A stretch of DNA of 64,000 nucleotides from positions 1 through 64,000 of the forward strand of contig QANT01008001.1 of the NCBI GenBank assembly GCA_003254885.1, written 5' to 3'. This document shows, piece after piece, positions 35,413 through 48,800 of the stretch (positions within the stretch are counted from its first letter, which is position 1; each line of letters begins with the position of its first letter). The stretch is from Purshia tridentata (lineage: Eukaryota; Streptophyta; Magnoliopsida; Rosales; Rosaceae). Position numbers and translations under genes: made by a program. The notes under the pieces were generated by a model. The model worked only from the letters and a program-made list of their open reading frames with translations. It did no database searches and was not told where the DNA came from.

Positions 35413-38108
35413 TCAATAGTGAAGGTTGGGAGTGACAGTAGCATGAAAAGGTGGTCTCCAAGCAGAAGCAGTGAGCAAGCAGAGGTCTTTCCAGCCAAGC
35501 TTGAGAGTCCCATTATCCTCCACCAAGGTGTACCCATCAGAAGGGAACATCCCAAGAAGCAAGGTGGCTTGCGTGGCGGCGTTGCCGGCGAGAGAGATGC
35601 CTCTGAAGCCGCTCTGCTGGAACTTGTCTCGCCAATTGTGGAACTTAACCTCCCCAGTTCTCGACGGGCCTCCCACAGCCAGAACGTTCCGGATCTCCCG
35701 GGAGAGTAGCTGCTGCTCCACCACGTGTCTCTCCTCGCTCTCCTCCCCATAGCTCGCCCCCAGCGAGTCGAACAGCGCCGAGTAGTAGTGGATCGCCTCC
35801 ACGAACCTCCCTAAGAACGAACCAGCGTGGCTCAAGTCTTGTTCCACCACCGTTACTACTTTTGGTGACAATCTGGAATATAAAGTAAAAAATATACATC
35901 AAATGATGCACCAAATCACAATAGCTACAATAATGTATAAATGATCAGGCTACTATGTAGCTACAGGCTACCAAAGTAAATTACGTGGAAAAAGATTGTG
36001 ACTTTTTTTTGAAACAATAAATATTACATATATATTTGAAAAGGTGATGATCGAAATTAACAGATCATCATCTCCAAATTAGCAACATCAATCAAAGACA
36101 CCAAAAAGTGCAATGCAATGCAAAAAAACCAGTTTCGAATTTGTTGTTACCTCTGCAAAAGCCAAAGCGTATTGGCATCGGAACCGGTGACGTCGTAAAG
36201 CGAATGCTGCAACCAATGGACGGCGACGGCCTCCCTCTTGCTGACGTTGAGCCTCTCCGGGTCCAAATTCCCGACCTTCTCCGCCAACGGACAGAATTCA
36301 AAAGGAAGCCCTAATTTGTCTGCGAAATCGGAAAGGCGTTTCCCGGTGGCCTCGAGAGCCTCCATGGAGGTGCCCAGGCCTGTGAGTCGAACGTAGGGCG
36401 GCCCGCCAGGCCTGGACGCCAGGATGTGGAAGAGACCGGGCCACTGGAGCCCTTGCATGATGTCCAGATCTATGATGTGCACTCGTTCTTCTCTCTCGAA
36501 CGCTTCCTGGATCGCCTGGTTGGCAGTGAAGTGCGAGAACTTCACGAAAGGGCTGATGCCGTTGAAAACTTGGAAGGCGGAGACTAGCTTCTGCGTTTGA
36601 CTGATCGGGACGGAAGAAGGCGGCAGCGACGCGTAGAAGCCGAGGCAGGAGCTGACCAGCCTCGCCGACATTGCCTCAGAAAAGTACGCGGCCACGCGCT
36701 GCGCCGACGTCCCGAACGGCGTGGACAGCTCGGAAATCTCGAGAAGCATTTTGGTGGCCTGGTCGAAGTTATCGGCTGAGACGGCTTCGGCGCATTGGAG
36801 GAGAAGAGTAAGCAAGTGCAAGCCCTCTTCATCTCTCTTCTGCTGGCGCATCTCTTCTTTTTTCTCTCTAATTAGGACTGCGGTTGTGGTGGTTGCGGGT
36901 GTAGTGGTTGGTGTGGTAGTCTCCGGCGCAGGAGAAGACTTATCTTGACTGTTGTCTTGTACTTGTTGTTGCACTTGAACTTGATTTAATGATGAAGGAT
37001 TTGGATTGGGGTGGGGGTTGGTTTCGTTGTTGTTGTAGGTAGGCGCAGGGGTAGGGGCAGGGGTGGGGGTGGGTTGGTGTGGAACTGACATTCCTCCTCC
37101 TCCCCAGTGCAAGTCTGTTGGGGTGAAAATGGTGACGTCATGTAGGGTGGAGTCGAGATTGAGTTTGAGCCCTGCAGGACCACTTTGATGTTGTTGGTGT
37201 TGGAGTTGCAAGGGCTGCTGATGATCTCTTGACCTTCTTCTGTCGGGTATTGTGGAGGTGGGGAAGGATGGGATCGGAGCTGGTGGTGGAGTCGGGTCAG
37301 ATATGGAACGGAGTCGGTACTCGAGGAGGGCGGCGAGGTTGGGGTTGCAAGGGAAGATGATTTCCCGGACGTTGTGGATGAGCTGGGGAATGGAGACGTT
37401 GGTGGAGGTGTGAATCAGGTCCTTTATGATGCCGTCGATCCAGGCCGTTGCTGAGCTGTCATGATCCATAGAAACGGTGGTGGATATTGATGGATTGGTG
37501 GTGGTAGTACTAGGATTTGGAGGAGTCCTTTCGGGTGGGAATAAAGGAAGACCAGAAAACCCACAAACGGCAGGGGTAGGGGTGGTACTCGTGATCTGGG
37601 TCTGGGCTTGATTATGATGATGATGATGAAGTGACAGTGGGTCGATAGGACCCCAGTTGGCAACGGAAGAAGCTGCAGCAGTTGATAAAACCCCACCACC
37701 TGACGTAAGCTGGGTGGTCAAATTTGTGGAAGATGATGGTGGTACTGGTAAAACCATAGTGGAGTAGTTGGGAATCACTTTGTTGTTTGGATGAGTCTGC
37801 TGCTGGCAGTCTCGAAAGCCCATAATATTACTTGGTTTCATATTAATATTGCTTCGACGGGAAAGCCTGAGATAATCAGAAGTGGTTGTGGTGGTTTGGA
37901 GTTGTTCAATCTCGGAGGCCGCTCGCTTCCTTACCATTTTGGATCCCTGTTCGGACTGGCGAGGCGGCGGGGGCTGCTGCTCGACGCTGCTGCCTTGGCT
38001 ATTGGAATGAGTAGTGCTTGTCAAGGGACTCGTGTTGTGATTGCTTCCATTGCCACTCAAATGATCGCCATTAATGTCACCCAGCAAAGCACAAGCTGCA
38101 GCAGCCAT
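35413..38108 (-). CDS. SCR: GRAS transcription factor SCARECROW
   Basis: Two exons, 36151-38108 and 35413-35872, with one GT-AG intron in phase 2, giving 805 residues. The ATG at 38106-38108 gives [14 protein letters not shown]; an open stretch four codons further up begins with TTG. The N-terminal half is low in complexity, with proline, threonine, serine, glutamine and histidine runs. It contains [13 protein letters not shown] and the SCR-specific block [20 protein letters not shown] with [28 protein letters not shown]. The GRAS domain (about 430-805) shows LHR I ([16 protein letters not shown]), VHIID (near 543), LHR II, PFYRE-region and SAW (TASAWRPPF) parts. The single intron lies within the GRAS domain, as in Arabidopsis SCR. 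SCR works with SHORT-ROOT in endodermis formation and the root stem-cell niche. The N-terminus is longer than in Arabidopsis SCR (653 residues) through low-complexity sequence. Confidence 0.96.
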
Positions 38109-40610
38109 GATTAAGATCAAGTCTCTGAATGGAGATGGATATACTCCAGGACGTTTTAGTACTACTAATTACTGATGAGCAAAAGAAAGAGGGTTGTTTG
38201 CTCTTCCTCATAGAAGATGAATCAAGAGGTAGAAGAAGATGGAGATTTTATGAATAATAATAATATGCACACAGAGAGGAAGGGGCAGATAGCCAAACAG
38301 ATAACGGTGTAAAGATTGAGACAGCGGCTTTGGGATTCCTTACCTTTCTGTCTCTCTCTCTCTTGCTCAAGTCTCAAGCAGCTAGTAGTACCCAATTACC
38401 CAACACGAGCTCCCAAGTTACTAAACCCCCTTTATTATTTAGTCTGTAAATTTAATAATATATGTACGCCGTAGCCATGTCTTTTGGAAGCATCTGGGTT
38501 TTTCAGAACCGAGAAGAAAAGGTAGAGAGGGGGGACGAGGGTTGCTACTTGCTCGTGGTGGAGGTGGCTATTAGCTAAGCGTCCTTTTGTGAATGGTACT
38601 AATCTCAATTTGACTCATATATATGCACACACACATCCAGCTTCTTCATGTTTGTTGTTTTAATTTTGGGGCTAATTATATATATATATATATATATGCA
38701 TTGAATCATATCGATGCAAACAAACAAATGAGATCCATCGATGTAGCAAAAAATTAAAGAGAAGGTTGTGTGTGTGTGTGTGTGTGTGTGTGTGACAGAT
38801 TCGGAGTGATGGGGCTTCTTGGTCTGTGCCTGGGTCGTCCTAGTGTGTTTGACGTTTTCATTACCATTCAGACTTGAACGACCATTACGATGAAGTTTGT
38901 GTGAGACTGCTCCTTCGTTATTGTTATGAAGCACAATGAGAAGACAAAGCCAAGCCCCAGCTAGGTAGCTTCGGGTTATTAATTAATTGCTTTTTTTGAT
39001 AGCTTCAATTTATTATCATCTGCCATAAATTAAACGTACGTACCCTTGTCTTCCTCTTCGTCGTGTAGGTTGAATTGAAGAGAGCATTTATTCATCATGA
39101 AACATCAATTCTGCAACCCTAGAACCACTCCCAAAAATTAGTCTTTCCAAACAATTTATATCTTCTCATTACAAACTGGCCAAATTATTTTTTTAGTATC
39201 GATTAGTTGTCAATAATTTGTTACAGGATAGGGGTTCCAATATTACCATGCCATGAATTTTGGCATATATATACATGCATATGTGTGGATGCTGAAGATC
39301 ATGCTAATTAAGAAATACATTAATGTACACTAATTAATATAACTTGAAGAAACCCTGACCTATACCCAGCCAGATACAGTAATTAATTCATCAAACATTT
39401 TCGTATACTACTTTAATTAGTATCAGTGCACGTTACAACAGTATGCCAATCAAGAAAGTTATCAAATAAAATAAAAAAACAAACAAGAAAATTAGCTCAA
39501 ACAGAACATTTCCCACATCCCGATGACATAATACATGACATGTTCATAACTTGACAAATTGGATAACCATCCAATTTGTATGTTGCCAAAATTCATTGTG
39601 ACAAAAAATGCTTTAGAAATTTCACAAAACGCAAACATTTTAAGGTTTATCCCATGAGTGGCGCCCAATATGAAAATGTGAAATATGTATGCCTGACATT
39701 GCATTTTTATCCATGCTATGCAATATTATACACATATATATAGATATTTTGTTGTTCCTTCCGCCCATGAATGTCTGTCCTTGTTGACTGTTGTTGTTCA
39801 ATTAATTACATGATAGTTTAATTAAGTTAATATATTGCAGGGAATTGTAATTAATTACTTTTTAGTGGAAGCTAGCTATATAGAAAAGGACGCGTAATTC
39901 CAGTACATTTGATATGTATTTGACTCAGAAAGTCGCTTTCAAGGTTCCATTTTCAACATTGACATGGGAAAACGTTGCGAGCTAATTACATAAATTACAT
40001 GAACACATGGATACATCGCAATTACCAAGCAAACATCTCATGCTCATTCCAAGACCAACCCTAAAAAGTAATATATATTAATTTTGTATAAGCAGCATCG
40101 TTAACAGCAAGGAAACTGGGGAAATAGCCGCGTTGGTATTGTAAACTAGGCTTTATAAATTACTAGCTAGCTCAGTCAGTCTAAGAGTAAAGTCTAAAAC
40201 TGGAGCATTTACATTTAGGTCCTTTCCCCAACTGCTCTATAAGACAAATCTATGGCCAGGAGGCAGAGTTGAGGTAATTAATGTGGAAAGGGAAATCAGA
40301 AAAGGAAAGCTACCTGCATTCACATACTCATATATTAATGTATATATATATTCTCTTAAGAATAAATATTATCATACCAAAAATAATGATAATGATAATA
40401 TTGCAGCTGCCTCGTGACCCAGCAGGGAAGAGAAGTAGCTGTCAAACCTCAGTTCCTGAAAATTGAAGCCTAGTGTTTGACATTTTGCTTTCAACTGCAT
40501 AGTCTGCATTACTCTCTTCAACTTTTTCCTCTTGCTCTTTTTTTATTCTACTGTATCTCTTTTATTTATTTACCTTTTTCACTTTGTAGAAAAATCTATT
40601 TAATTACTAT
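38109..40610. other. SCARECROW upstream region and gene-poor spacer
   Basis: The first several hundred bases are the likely leader and promoter, with a CT run at 38,350-38,365. A TA run (38,677-38,697) and a TG run (38,767-38,794) follow. Beyond that the sequence is AT-rich with no sustained reading frame. Nothing supports a gene here. Confidence 0.5.
38767..38794. repeat. (TG)14 microsatellite
   Basis: An uninterrupted TG run about 660 bases upstream of the SCARECROW start. A (TA)n run lies 70 bases away at 38,677-38,697. Confidence 0.95.
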
Positions 40611-40992
40611 GAAAAATATTATGTGTCTTCTCTTTGTGTCTTCTCTTTGTGCCTTCTTTCTTCTTTTGTTCATTTGACAATTTAATCTCACGATCGGAAC
40701 CGTTCAATATCAAGATCATTATTTATAGATCAACTCTGTAAAAAATTAACCAAATCAAAAATCGTTTATTCATCTAACTGTTATTAAATAACTAACGGTG
40801 AATTTAACTGTTACCAAAACCATCTATTTATTTGATAACAGTTAGATAACTAAATGATTTCTGATTTGGATAATTTTTTGCAGAGTTGATCTATAAATGA
40901 TCTTGATATTGAACGGTTCCAATCGTGAGATTAAATTGTCAAATGAACAAAAGAAGAGAAAAAGCACAAAAGAGAAGGCACATAGCATTCCC
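40611..40992. mobile_element. Palindromic MITE (long-hairpin) with 10-base target duplication
   Basis: Nearly the whole 382-base element is one inverted repeat. The left arm from GTGCCTTCTTTCTTCTTTTG through ATTTGACAATTTAATCTCAC, GTTCAATATCAAGATCATT and AGTTGATCT-type sequence to the AACTGTTAT region pairs with the right arm, with scattered mismatches and a loop around 40,800. The termini are GAAAAATATTATGTG on the left and, reversed, GGGAATGCTATGTG on the right. A perfect 10-base repeat TAATTACTAT flanks it (40601-40610, 40993-41002). A 9-10 base duplication fits Mutator-like elements. There is no coding capacity. If transcribed it would fold into a hairpin over 150 base pairs long. Confidence 0.85.
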
Positions 40993-43900
40993 TAATTACT
41001 ATTACCTTTACCTGTAGGTAGCACTTTTACTTTGAGGTGCACTTACTTTGTTTGGTGAGAGAGAGGTTTTTGAGAATGTCATTTCTGTGCTATTTTTGGA
41101 ATGGATGATTACTGGTGTTTGAAAATATTGAGAATGATAATAAGAAATAAGTTTCACCTTATTTGCTTTATGGAATAATAAGAATCAATTTTGTTTTTAG
41201 TTTTTTAATGCTTGTTTGATACTTATGATTGGATATTTTAACTTACATTCAATGTGTATATATTGTTGAGAAATATGGAAAATGTCTTTTAACTCAAAGA
41301 TATAAGTTTTGTGGGGATTGAAAATTATAAGTTTTAGATATCAACACTTTATGAGCAATTTATTTTCTTCATTTGAGTTAGTCATTTCAGATTAATTAGT
41401 CTGAGATTAATTAGAAGATTAATCGGTAGCTAGCTAGCTCCATGTATAAAGCATGATCGAGAGTCATGAGGAGGTTGGACAAAATACTGAGAATGTACTG
41501 GCAACAAAGTACCGAACCAAGACAGAAGTTAACAAAAAGCAGCACGTTCTACCACAAAAAAGGCTGACTTGTTTGAATATATATATTTGAATTGATTAAT
41601 AAATTAAAAAAAAAATACTGTAAAAATCTAGTAGAAGATGAAGCAGTGAAAGCTATTATATATATATATGATATATTGATGAAGGAACAGGTAAAAAGTT
41701 GTTCGTCTTTTAGACCGTCGTCTCCTCTGAAACTCTCTCTCTCTCTCTCTCTCTTCTCTTTCTTCTGTTTCTGAGAGCTGACTGACACGTACAGTCGACT
41801 CACAAACTTCAACACGTGAAAGAGAGATGCATCATCAACAACACCCAACCCAACCCCAGACTCCATAATTATATTTCCAAAAGATCGATCTCCAGACTCC
41901 ACCACAGTAGTCCTTTTCACATTTCTGAATTTCAGGATTTATTTCCGATCGATCCATCATCAACTTTCCTCCTTTTTCTTCTTTTCTTTTTACAGTACCA
42001 TGCATGCATGCATGCATGTCTTTATTATTATAATTAAGCTTCTGCTCTTTATTGTTCGTTTCTTTAGCTTCTTTTTCACTACTTCAAAAAATATATAAAT
42101 TACAATAACAAGCATGACTCTGACTTGTACAAATAAAAGGCATATATGCATACATACTCTGACTTGTATGGAGGGTCATACTGTGACTCTGGTCCCTCCC
42201 TTTGAAACTATAATAAGCTAGCTCCATATATCAGGCTACTGCTCAGTATTAATTGTAAACCATATCAAACAATATTCAAATTTCAAGGCCTACTGCATAT
42301 TTACAATAGAAAATTACAAATAAATCAATCAAACATTTTTAAATTACAAATAGGTCAATGCATAATTTCATATCAAAATTATTTTATTGATTTTTATGTA
42401 ATTAACTCTATTTACAATGATATATAAGGAGCTTAAGATGACGTGGCACGGTCACTCTATACCACCTATTTTTTATAGAGGTTTTTAGATTTTAATCTTT
42501 CAATAAGATTAAAAATTAAATAAAACTTTATGTAACATTAGAAATTGATTTTAGTTATTTGACTGTTTCCACATCAACATTCATATTACGACTCATATTT
42601 ATTTATTTTTTATTATTTTTATTATTTTATTTGTTCTCAAAATACTTTTATGATTAAGTATTTAAATTTTGTATATTTCCTATTGTTGGAGCCAATTTAG
42701 AATTGATTTTTCTTGACTCCTATAATAATGCAAAATAATTATACCTAAAAAAGCAAAGTTACGAAAAGCAAAATTAACTATCAAATTAAGAATTATTATG
42801 CATAAAACGAGAGAAATAAATAAAGTAAAAATAAAATATAAGAAATGTACTTTTAAAAAAAATGCTTAAAATAAAGTATTTAAAGAACATACCTAAATAA
42901 AATACGTATGCTAGTGTACCTTTTAGCATACCTATACTGTTCCTATTAGCATACCTACATTAGTGTGCCTTGTTAGCGTACATATACTAGTGTACTTGTA
43001 TAACAATAAATCCAATTAAAATACCTACACAAAAAACACAATTAAAATACCTACATAGACACCCCAATTATCCGATCAAGCTCGCACCCTTGTTAAGCGC
43101 CCTACTCCAATATAAAACTCTTGGCTGCCATTTTCACCTTGCCCATTGTATCCATGTTGTCTATGAATCTAAAGCATTCTCCCTCCTCTTTCTTTAAATC
43201 AAGATTACCATGTTGAATTTCACGTTTGAAATCTTTTGAGAAAATTTAGGATACTGCATCTGGGGTAATTAATTACGGGCTGGGTTGATTTTGAGCTAAG
43301 GTTGTGTATGTAAATAATATCAAGGTCAATTAAATATACATTAAAATGGTGTATTAAAATTTAGACTTATATTAGAAAGAGAAAAACAATCAGTTTACAA
43401 TCTAAAAGATAGACATCTTATTTAGGCCCTTAAATCTATGCATATAAATGTAAATTCATTTTGAATTTTGAATGAAATCAATTATGACAATAAAAGTAAT
43501 TATCACAAGAGTATTATAGGGAGAGGCAAACCAAAAATATTATTAAAAATAAAAAACTGATGTGGAATATGTACGCTGACATGGACATAGAGTCAAATGA
43601 CTAAATTCAATTTTTGATTTTACATCAAGTATTAATGTAAACTTGAACTTATGAAGGAATTAATATCTAGTTTTCTATTTTTTAGACGCATGTTCATACA
43701 TAAATGGTAAAGGACAGACAGAGATGGGGCATAATATATGCCATTAGGTTTGGCCCCCTTTGGATATATATGTGGGTGGGCTATTCCATCTGACATCCAT
43801 GTATGAATGTGCTGATCACTTCTGCTCTTATTTATTGAACATATATCGATCTTCAATTATTTTTCTTTCTAGCTATTTGGTATACAATGTGATTGGACCA

Positions 43901-45897
43901 GATCTAATAAATTTCGGACATTAAAATCGAACCTTGAAATCTAAGCCCCGATCATTGGGTTCGACACTTGGACCTCATACCTAATCCTTGAGTCGGACCC
44001 CTTTTTTTTCTTGGCCAATATCCTCGAGTCGCACCTTGATCTTTAACTTTGTGTCCATGCACTATTGACTCCAACTCCACACCTCCACCTAAATTCCTAA
44101 TTAACTCCAAGTCTTGAAATTTTAACACTAAACTTCGACTCAAAATCCTCAAATTTATTATCAGGCACGAAAGTTTGAATCTAGTAGTATATATTGTCTT
44201 AGAATAATTAAGCTATGGTGCTATTTAGTATTTAGTTTTAATGGTTTCTACATACAAATAGGACTTAGGCAAATAATCAATTAAATTCAATTTGGGAGCA
44301 TCTATTTAAGAGGGTGTGACTACCAATTAGATTACATCAAAACCATTTTTTTCTTATCAAATTCTTATTCATTCAGCATTTAAAGAAAATTGATTACATA
44401 TAATATTAGCTAGCTAGGGGTTAAAGGTAGTATTTTTTTCTGATGTTAATTTCTAAATGCAAAGGTGACAACAAATTAAAAACCTTGGATGAGATAATAT
44501 GTAATGTGCCTCAATATATGTACCCCACAAGGTAGACTTTCATTCACCAAGCATCTGGATCATTCATCCTTAGATTCAATTAAATACCAAACTATTAAAG
44601 CTAGGTCTTAATCATTCTTGGAAATTGAAAAGACACATTTTGTTCTACCTTCCCATATATTCAAACTTTGAACATACCACACATATATGGAGGCCTAGCC
44701 TATTCCACTAGTACGTAGTAGATCGAGTACTGATATGCTTGTTGGTATATATGCGTCATGCTAAAGCGATTGAACATTTCATGAGGCAGGGCACATGGGA
44801 ACCATAAAGAGAGGCAATGCACATTAGGTTAAAAAATATTCATGCAGAAGCGATAATCTGCATTTGATAAGAAAAAGACACACCAAGTTGTACCAAACAT
44901 TCGACCTTTAACAACACAACAAAGGCAACCATTTCAATTTAACATATAATTTAGGATGTGGCTGGCAGCATAGGCCAAAACTTGCTGCAAGTACGTAGTT
45001 CGATCAATGATCGACCATCTTAACAATATTAATTATTGGTCTAAAATCATATATGAATTTTTGGAACTCTCATTTTTGATTTGATCGATTTGTCGCGTGG
45101 GCATACTGATCGATGGATCCATGCAAATTTATTAATATTGAAATCCCATTTTCCATAATTGAAAAGAAATTCGAGAGAGATATGTGTGGGAGGGAAAATC
45201 ACATGTGAGTAGTGATTGCACAATTAATAATATCTCTCCATGTATCTATCATGTATGTTTCCCAAAAGGAGATTCTCAGTACCGTCCATAGTCCACCCAC
45301 TCACAGAGACACACACAGTACTGTACTGTTCTTATTGTTGTTTGTTTCTTCGTTTTTCTTCTCCCATCTTTGTCTTTGTCTTTTTTCCTTCTTCAATTCC
45401 TTGATCGTGTTAGGAAATCGATCATAATTGGCAATGTTCAAACAATAACCGTACAAATATCTCACGTCGCCATGTTACAATTGATTTGTACAATGTATAA
45501 TTTTGAACACTCCTCATAAATTTAGTAACCCTAGCCATGCACAAAATAAAATGGGAAAAGCGGATTAGGGGCCGACCAATGGGCCAGGCCTTAAGAACAA
45601 GTTTATCATACACAAAGCAAGGGACATGCCCTTTTAAGAAAAGGTAGATGGACTAACTAACAGACCGGCCTGAAGCCCATTCAAAATCATCGAATTCAGG
45701 CCTTTTATTTATGTGGGGGCCTAAGTGGGCCTGTGTTTTGTGTGGAAAAGTGAACCTGCAATGCAAGTAACGGCAAAGCCCGAAGAAAGGGGTCGAGGAG
45801 AAGAAGAAGTCAGATGATGTTATAATTTCTAGTAGCAAAAAGGAGCAAAGCCACAGGGACGCTTCGGACAGCCACAACCAGCAGCAGCATCATCATA
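40993..45897. other. Gene-poor AT-rich region
   Basis: About 4.9 kb with no credible coding frame. A CT run lies at 41,732-41,754 and CATGCATG repeats at 41,999-42,018. Around 42,900-43,010 short phrases (GCATACCTA, CTAGTGTAC, TTAGCATAC) recur at irregular spacing. No transposon ends with target duplications were found here, and no known plant microRNA was recognised. The last 100-200 bases are the likely promoter and leader of the FolD gene. Confidence 0.5.
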
Positions 45898-48800
45898 ATG
45901 ATGCCAAGATTGGCATTGTCATGGCGAAATGGGCTGAGAATCAGAATTCCGTCGAGAACCAGAGCCCATCATAACAACACCTTAAACGACGATGCCCACC
46001 GTCGTTCCCACCAAATTGTAATGTCTCCTCCTCTCCTCTCTTTAGATGTTCCTGATGATTGGGCTCCATCTCACCCTTCACATTCTGTTTTCGCTTCCCC
46101 TATAAATCGCTGTAAGTTGCCTGCATAACCCATCTCTTGCTTTCTTGTGATTCATAGGCTTTCATTGTACTGCTTTTCTGCTTATACAATGTTATTATGG
46201 GTTTTTTGTTTTGTTTTTCTATTGGGTCAGTTGAATGGTTTGTGCTGGTGTGCAGAAAAACCAGTTTTGTTTTGGGTTTTTTCTTTTTTTTAGGTTAATT
46301 AGATGGTTGGTGCTGGTGTGCGGAAAACCCACGTTAGACAATTTGATTTTTGTTACAATTGTGTTTATGGTTTGTTTTTTATGCTCACCACAGCCAACGA
46401 GCAGACTGCTGCTGTTATTGATGGGAAGTCTTTTGCGGATGAAATGAGGTCAAGAATAGGTAGTGAGGTAAGGAGGATGAAAGAGTGCATTGGAGTAGTG
46501 CCTGGGTTGGCTGTAATTATAGTGGGTCAGAGAAGGGACTCTCAAACTTATGTCCGTAAAAAGATGATGGCTTGTGAAGAAGTTGGAATCAAGTCAATGG
46601 TTGCTCAGCTGCCTGATCATTGTACAAAAGATCAACTTCTTAGCACTTTGTCAAATTTTGATGCGGACCCCTCTGTTCATGGTATACTCGTGCAACTTCC
46701 TCTACCACAAGTAATTTCTTAATCTGTGCTTATGCTTCTTTAACCTTTATTATATATGCATATGCTGCCCTGAAAGTAAAGGGTGAGAATAGAACTAGAC
46801 TAGAATTGAAGTCTCACATTGTTTTCAAATGCTCCATCTAATATTGGCTTTTATCTGAGTTATGTTCTACCGCTTCTAAAGAATGTCAGAATCTTCTCTG
46901 CCGTATGATAGGTTTCCATCTAGTAGTGGACTGATGTTGTAATTTAAAATTTTCCCTTTTACCCATGAAAATGAAAATGCAGTAGATGGTCATGATTTTA
47001 CAATTTTCTGGAATATTTTTCTTCGGTCAGAATATTCCTGGAATATAAGCTAAGACAGTTTGAAATTTTATTACTTGATCAACCAGAGAGATCATTTGTT
47101 TAATTAACAATGATGCAACAACTCTCTATGCTTTTTAATGACCACATCTTTTGTTTTGTATTCTAAGGGCCTGCAGAAATCTGCTTAACCAGATCAAACC
47201 TACTTGATTTGGTTGGTTTGGCATCATGAGAGATGATGGTCTGGATAGGGTTGGGGGTCAAAAAATATTAAGTCAATTAACTTGGTCGGGTTTCAGATTA
47301 TGGATGGTTAGAACCAACCCTGAATCAACCCCACTCAATGGAATGCCCTAATATTGGGGATCTTCCTTGACTTGAGAGCCGGGTGGAGAGCACGTCTAAA
47401 CCTAAATCTCTACTACAATCAGTCAATGTTTTGGAAGCTTCCTGAATTTTCAGGTTTCAAACTTTGAAGATTTATTTGTCTAAGATCCATTTGGATCTTG
47501 GGTTTTAAATTGGTTTTCATTTAATTAATATATGTTTCTGTTTTATTTTTATTAATTAAAATCTTGGATCAATTGGGATTATGTCCTCAAAGTATCACTT
47601 TTCTAATGGTTGCTGCTTTAAGAAAAAGAAATTGAAGAGTAAAGCTCAGATTTGGTGTCTTTTAGGGATTACATTGAAAAGGAAAAAATTGCTTATTGTT
47701 ATTCTTTTATATTTGTTTAAGTTAAATGTCAGATTTCGGTGTCCTTTAGGGCAGAGAACCATTTTCCATTTTGAAATTTCTGCCAATTATTTTCTGTAAT
47801 ACAAAGATCGGAGTTGAGGGTTTGTCTGTCTTTTCTCCCCTCCTGATCATCTGCACTGTTTTGAGTAGTCTGAAGTTTCAAAATCTTATTGTTTGTGTTA
47901 GAGGACTTTGAATTGTTTTACATTTTTTACTTTTAAAATTTTTTTTTCTTGTTGCACATTTTAATTGAGGATGGTTCCTTTAAAATCTCCGCTTTGCTGT
48001 TATGTATTTTTTTTTTTCCCAAAATATTTTTATGCAAGTAAAATGGTATCTGGAATGTCTGAACCCAACCATTTCAAAGTTCGGGTCAGTTTGGGTTTGC
48101 AGGCCCATGGGTTCGTTTCTATTTACATCCCGAGCCGATGCAGTTGAAAAGAGGACCCCCACCCCAAACCCAAGACCTGAGACCTGACCCCAAACACTCT
48201 AGTGGATAGTTATTTCTCTAAGATCACATGTAAAGGTGACTGAATAGTTGAGGTTTTGATGCATTATATGTCAGAACTTGCTGCTGTTGTATGGATGACT
48301 TACAACAAACTGTCTGGGACAGCATTTGGATGAGGGAAAAATTTTGGAAGTACTGAGTCCAGAGAAAGATGTGGATGGCTTCCATCCACATAATATGGGA
48401 AGTCTTGCCATGAGAGGAAGGGAGCCTTTGTTCATTCCCTGCGCTCCAAAGGGTTGCATTGAGTTGTTGCTCAGGTCTGGAGTGGAAATAATAGGGAAGA
48501 AAGCTGCCGTGATTGGGAGAAGTAACATTGTTGGATTGCCCGTATCATTGCTGTTGCAGGTAATAGTAATAGTATATTCTTTTTAACAAAAATGAAAAAG
48601 AAAAATTCAATCTCCAAACCTCTATCCAAAAAAGTAAAATTCAATTTGTGCGTTGCTGATGTATAAGCATGGTTTTCTTAAAATTGTTGTGCAGAGGCAC
48701 CATGCAACAGTCAGCATTGTACATGCGTTCACAAAGAACCCAGAAAAGATTACCTGTGAAGCTGACATTGTGGTCACAGCTGCAGGAGTGCCTAATCTGG

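Noticed and set aside
38101-38120. Start of SCARECROW four codons further upstream
   Set aside because: The upstream in-frame codon is TTG; the first true ATG gives [14 protein letters not shown].
44780-44815. Sequence GAGGCAGGGCACATGGGA, similar to the microRNA miR164
   Set aside because: It differs from miR164 at several positions and no matching star strand or hairpin was seen nearby.
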